Assembly (NCBI GenBank): GCA_900708905.1
Contig: CAADRB010000023.1
Location: 232,295-296,294, forward strand
Length of the DNA: 64,000 nt
Direction: 5' to 3'
DNA from: Hymenolepis diminuta
Taxonomy: Eukaryota > Platyhelminthes > Cestoda > Cyclophyllidea > Hymenolepididae
The first letter of the stretch is position 1. Every line of letters begins with the position of its first letter. A program made the position numbers and the translations under genes. Positions 61,251 through 64,000 of the stretch are shown here, in pieces. The notes below the pieces were generated by a model. It had not been told where the DNA came from. It searched no databases and saw only the letters and a program-made list of their open reading frames with translations.

Positions 61251-64000
61251 CGTTGAGAAGCATTTGCTCATCAATCCAAGAAACGATTAATAAAATTCGA
61301 TTTGTATAGAGTGATAAAAATGGTAGAAGCACACTTAATAAACGTTATCAAAATGTGGTAAATTAAGAGACTCTTTCGAAAAATTGTCTCCGCATCAAAT
61401 ATCTACGTTGCCAATTTTCCGATTTCATTGTCTGAATGTTGGATAGGCTAATAAGATTCCAACATGCACAACATGCACCTTCTTTTTACCTTTCAGCAGC
61501 TATTTCATCTGTTGTTACTTAAAAGGTGGAGTCATTGAATGCTACACAGACGGAATACGCGCAATAATTTATGTTTATCTCAGGCTAAAAGCATCTTAAT
61601 GACGCAAAGCATGTCCGGCCACACAGAGCGTATTTGACCACCCATCAAAGTGGTACGAAATATTGACATAGTGACTGTATACTAAACTATACTGGCTCAT
61701 GTTGGCTTACTTTAGCAGTGACTGTTTACCCAAATTGAAAGTTCATTTTTTGCACGTCTGTAAGTTCAGCTGTGTTTGTGTGTGTTTGCTTTAAAGGTCA
61801 TGCTATGACTATCTTGCGTGCATTTTCGGTGTGGGAAATATTTTTAGGAGTGGATTAGGGTAAATGAAGTGGAATTTGGGTTCTTGCGCCTATATGACGT
61901 AGAATAGCGCGACTTTATGAAATTAAAGGCGATTATGATTGGCTGAGTTATTGAAAGATGTCACGTAAATAATTGTATTGGACTTTGTAACTCAGTGCAT
62001 TAGAAATGGAAAGTGAGCACCGTAATTAGCTTGAAATAAGAGTGACGAAACATTTCAGAGCCTGCCTCCTCGAGAGTGGCTGACCATTGGTGTAGATAAT
62101 TTTGATTTCCTGATATATACCAGTAGGTGTTGTTGTGTAATGAATTAACCGGCACAATATGCAAAGATATAATAATTGGGCATTTGGTTCTATAGTAAAA
62201 ACACAATTTTCAAATCAGACTGGCAAGTGCAAAAAAATTAGTTTTAACCTGGAGTGATATAGTTTTATAACTTTCACGCCAATCCAATATATTGCTGGTC
62301 ATAAATATGGATTATAAAAATGTCATAAATAAATTATAAACGTTAATTAGCATTTCTTTTGCACTTTGGACACTTTTTAGTTTTTACGTCTAACCTTCAT
62401 CAAATTACCGCTGATTTCGTAAGGTATAAAAGCCTGTTTTTATAGACCGAGGATGTCTATATTTTAAAATCCTTGAAAAATGACATCGGGAGTCTTTTAT
62501 TAAAATGCGAAAAGGTAATTTTATCTTCCTTAACTTTTATGTCAATAGCACCATCTAATTACTTAATTGAAAGCCAAATCACTCTGACTGACTTTTAGGG
62601 TTCAGGTATAGGGTTGCCTCAGCCATTTGTAAGCTATCCGACGAAATGGTCTTGCACAGACATCTCATACTTGTTTTAGCATTTATAACAGAAGTTTGTG
62701 ATTTTCAATATCACCTCGTTTTCACTGAGTGTTTCTTGTAGCAAACATCTCAGTTATTTTTTCTCAGAGGCGTATCAGTAAAATTGTCTCTCTTAAAATG
62801 AAATTAGAGGAACGGATTCTATGGACAGAATTAGTGCCTTTTACAAAGCACATTCATCTTCAATCATTTTAGCTTCTAATCACATTTCTTAATTTCGGAA
62901 AAAATGTAAAAAGTGACTTTTTTTCTATTTTAAGCAAGATTAATACCCTCAGATGAATTCTCGGAAGAGCAATTTAAGTGAATCTTCCCTGTTTGATGTA
63001 TTTTAAAAATCAATTATGTTAGTTTATAGCGTCAAATATATTTTAATTGGTTAAATAAAAGCAAGTATGCTTACTGAAATGTAAATGGGGTTTGAATGTC
63101 AAATTATATAGGACGTAAATTGAAGGACTACAAATTGGGTTTAATAAAAATCGTCAACTTAGCATTTCTTTTAACGAACATTTGTCCGTATAAATGCCAG
63201 TGAACTTATTTATCAGTTCATGAAACTAAAAAAGCCATATTCAAGATACAAATTGGACAGAATCGCTTGCAATTCTCGATTAATAGAGGGAGGGAGGCGA
63301 ATTTTAAGATTTAGAGAACTCGGCTCTGAAACAACTACTTCCATATAACGTAAATTGCCGGTGGTTCTGCTTTATTCACAAAATCTTCATGAATTGAGCA
63401 CTTGATAGTATTCTGTCTAGTTAAAATTCAGCTTAAATGCTTTTGATGGTAGAAGAAGACAAATAACAATTGAAAATTTCAAAAGATTGAGAAGTGGTGT
63501 CAATCCTATTTGGGCAACAGAGCTATTAAGTGGCTTTTGTCGCGATTTGAGACGATTACAATTTACCTTTTAATGTTAATAAAAATTACACCTATGACCA
63601 CGGATGATATATGAAAATCGTCCAGTAAACTATATTATACGGAGTAATGAAGTTTAAACCCTTTTTTAGAAATTAGAGGTCAAAATAGGTTTGAATCTGT
63701 CGCCTTTATTTCTAGATTTTCCAAAATATTTCCGCTAGTCACAATAATCCGTATTTTTCATTCCACCTAATGGTAAGAAAAGTTAAATGAGCGGTTCATG
63801 TTTCTTGATATAAAATACGTTTTAAATAAGTGTATTAAGGTAACCATGGTAATGAATGGCATTGGGTACATATCCATATTTTTTGAGACCTCATATCAGT
63901 TAACCTATTAACCTCTCTTTAGAGATCTCTTTGTCTGTCTGCAAATTACTAGACACCAAGTAAACAAAGAGCACATATCTATAATTTATAATATTAATAA
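61251..64000. other. non-coding stretch to the window edge
   Basis: AT-rich; no supported gene, RNA or mobile element. The 68-codon frame at 62000-62206 (-) has no domain. Confidence 0.4.

Noticed and set aside
1..64000. CRISPR arrays, operons, phage or bacterial replication features
   Set aside because: The window is plainly eukaryotic. No regularly spaced direct repeats and no ribosome-binding-site gene clusters were seen.
1..64000. A flatworm spliced-leader RNA gene
   Set aside because: No segment resembled a known spliced-leader exon followed by a GT donor and an Sm site.

Overview
This is eukaryotic, AT-rich (roughly two thirds A+T by eye) and gene-poor DNA, most likely from a flatworm and probably a parasitic one. 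The grounds are indirect. There are animal SUN-domain and forkhead genes, long AT-rich non-coding stretches, mariner-type transposons, and a universal stress protein gene, a family found among animals in cnidarians, flatworms and molluscs but absent from vertebrates, insects and nematodes. No single sequence feature fixes the species. The window has two assembly gaps (12250-12486 and 47639-47643).

Three protein genes are well supported. At the left edge (1-356, + strand) is the C-terminal exon of a SUN-domain nuclear-envelope (LINC complex) protein. At 17577-18236 (- strand) is an intronless forkhead transcription factor of FoxD/FoxE type, with a complete DNA-binding domain and a C-terminal EH1-like Groucho-binding motif. 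At 32195-32749 (+ strand) is an intronless universal stress protein with an intact ATP-binding signature. Both intronless genes have tight clusters of CCAAT boxes just upstream. That suggests NF-Y-type, TATA-poor promoters.

Mobile DNA makes up most of the other recognisable content. There is a complete but inactivated D34D mariner with both terminal inverted repeats (23736-25007, -). A second, DD37D-like family is present twice: a near full-length broken copy (57610-58710, +) and an internally deleted copy (4853-5644, -). At least two related tRNA-derived SINE-like units (near 3.4-4.2 kb), a third body fragment (6.6 kb) and several further tRNA-like heads occur, and an unrelated low-copy repeat is shared by 46.7 and 61.1 kb. 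A decayed coding segment of about 1.1 kb lies at 45.1-46.25 kb.

The remainder is mostly AT-rich sequence, broken by GC-elevated islands at about 8.7-8.9, 14.3-14.7, 19.9-20.8, 47.2-47.7 and 49.5-49.9 kb. The islands around the lone forkhead gene are reasonable candidates for cis-regulatory DNA. Several short open segments (37.2, 39.4, 40.9, 54.6 kb) could be exons of genes that extend beyond what can be joined here, but they are weak calls. I did not find a convincing new multi-gene system.
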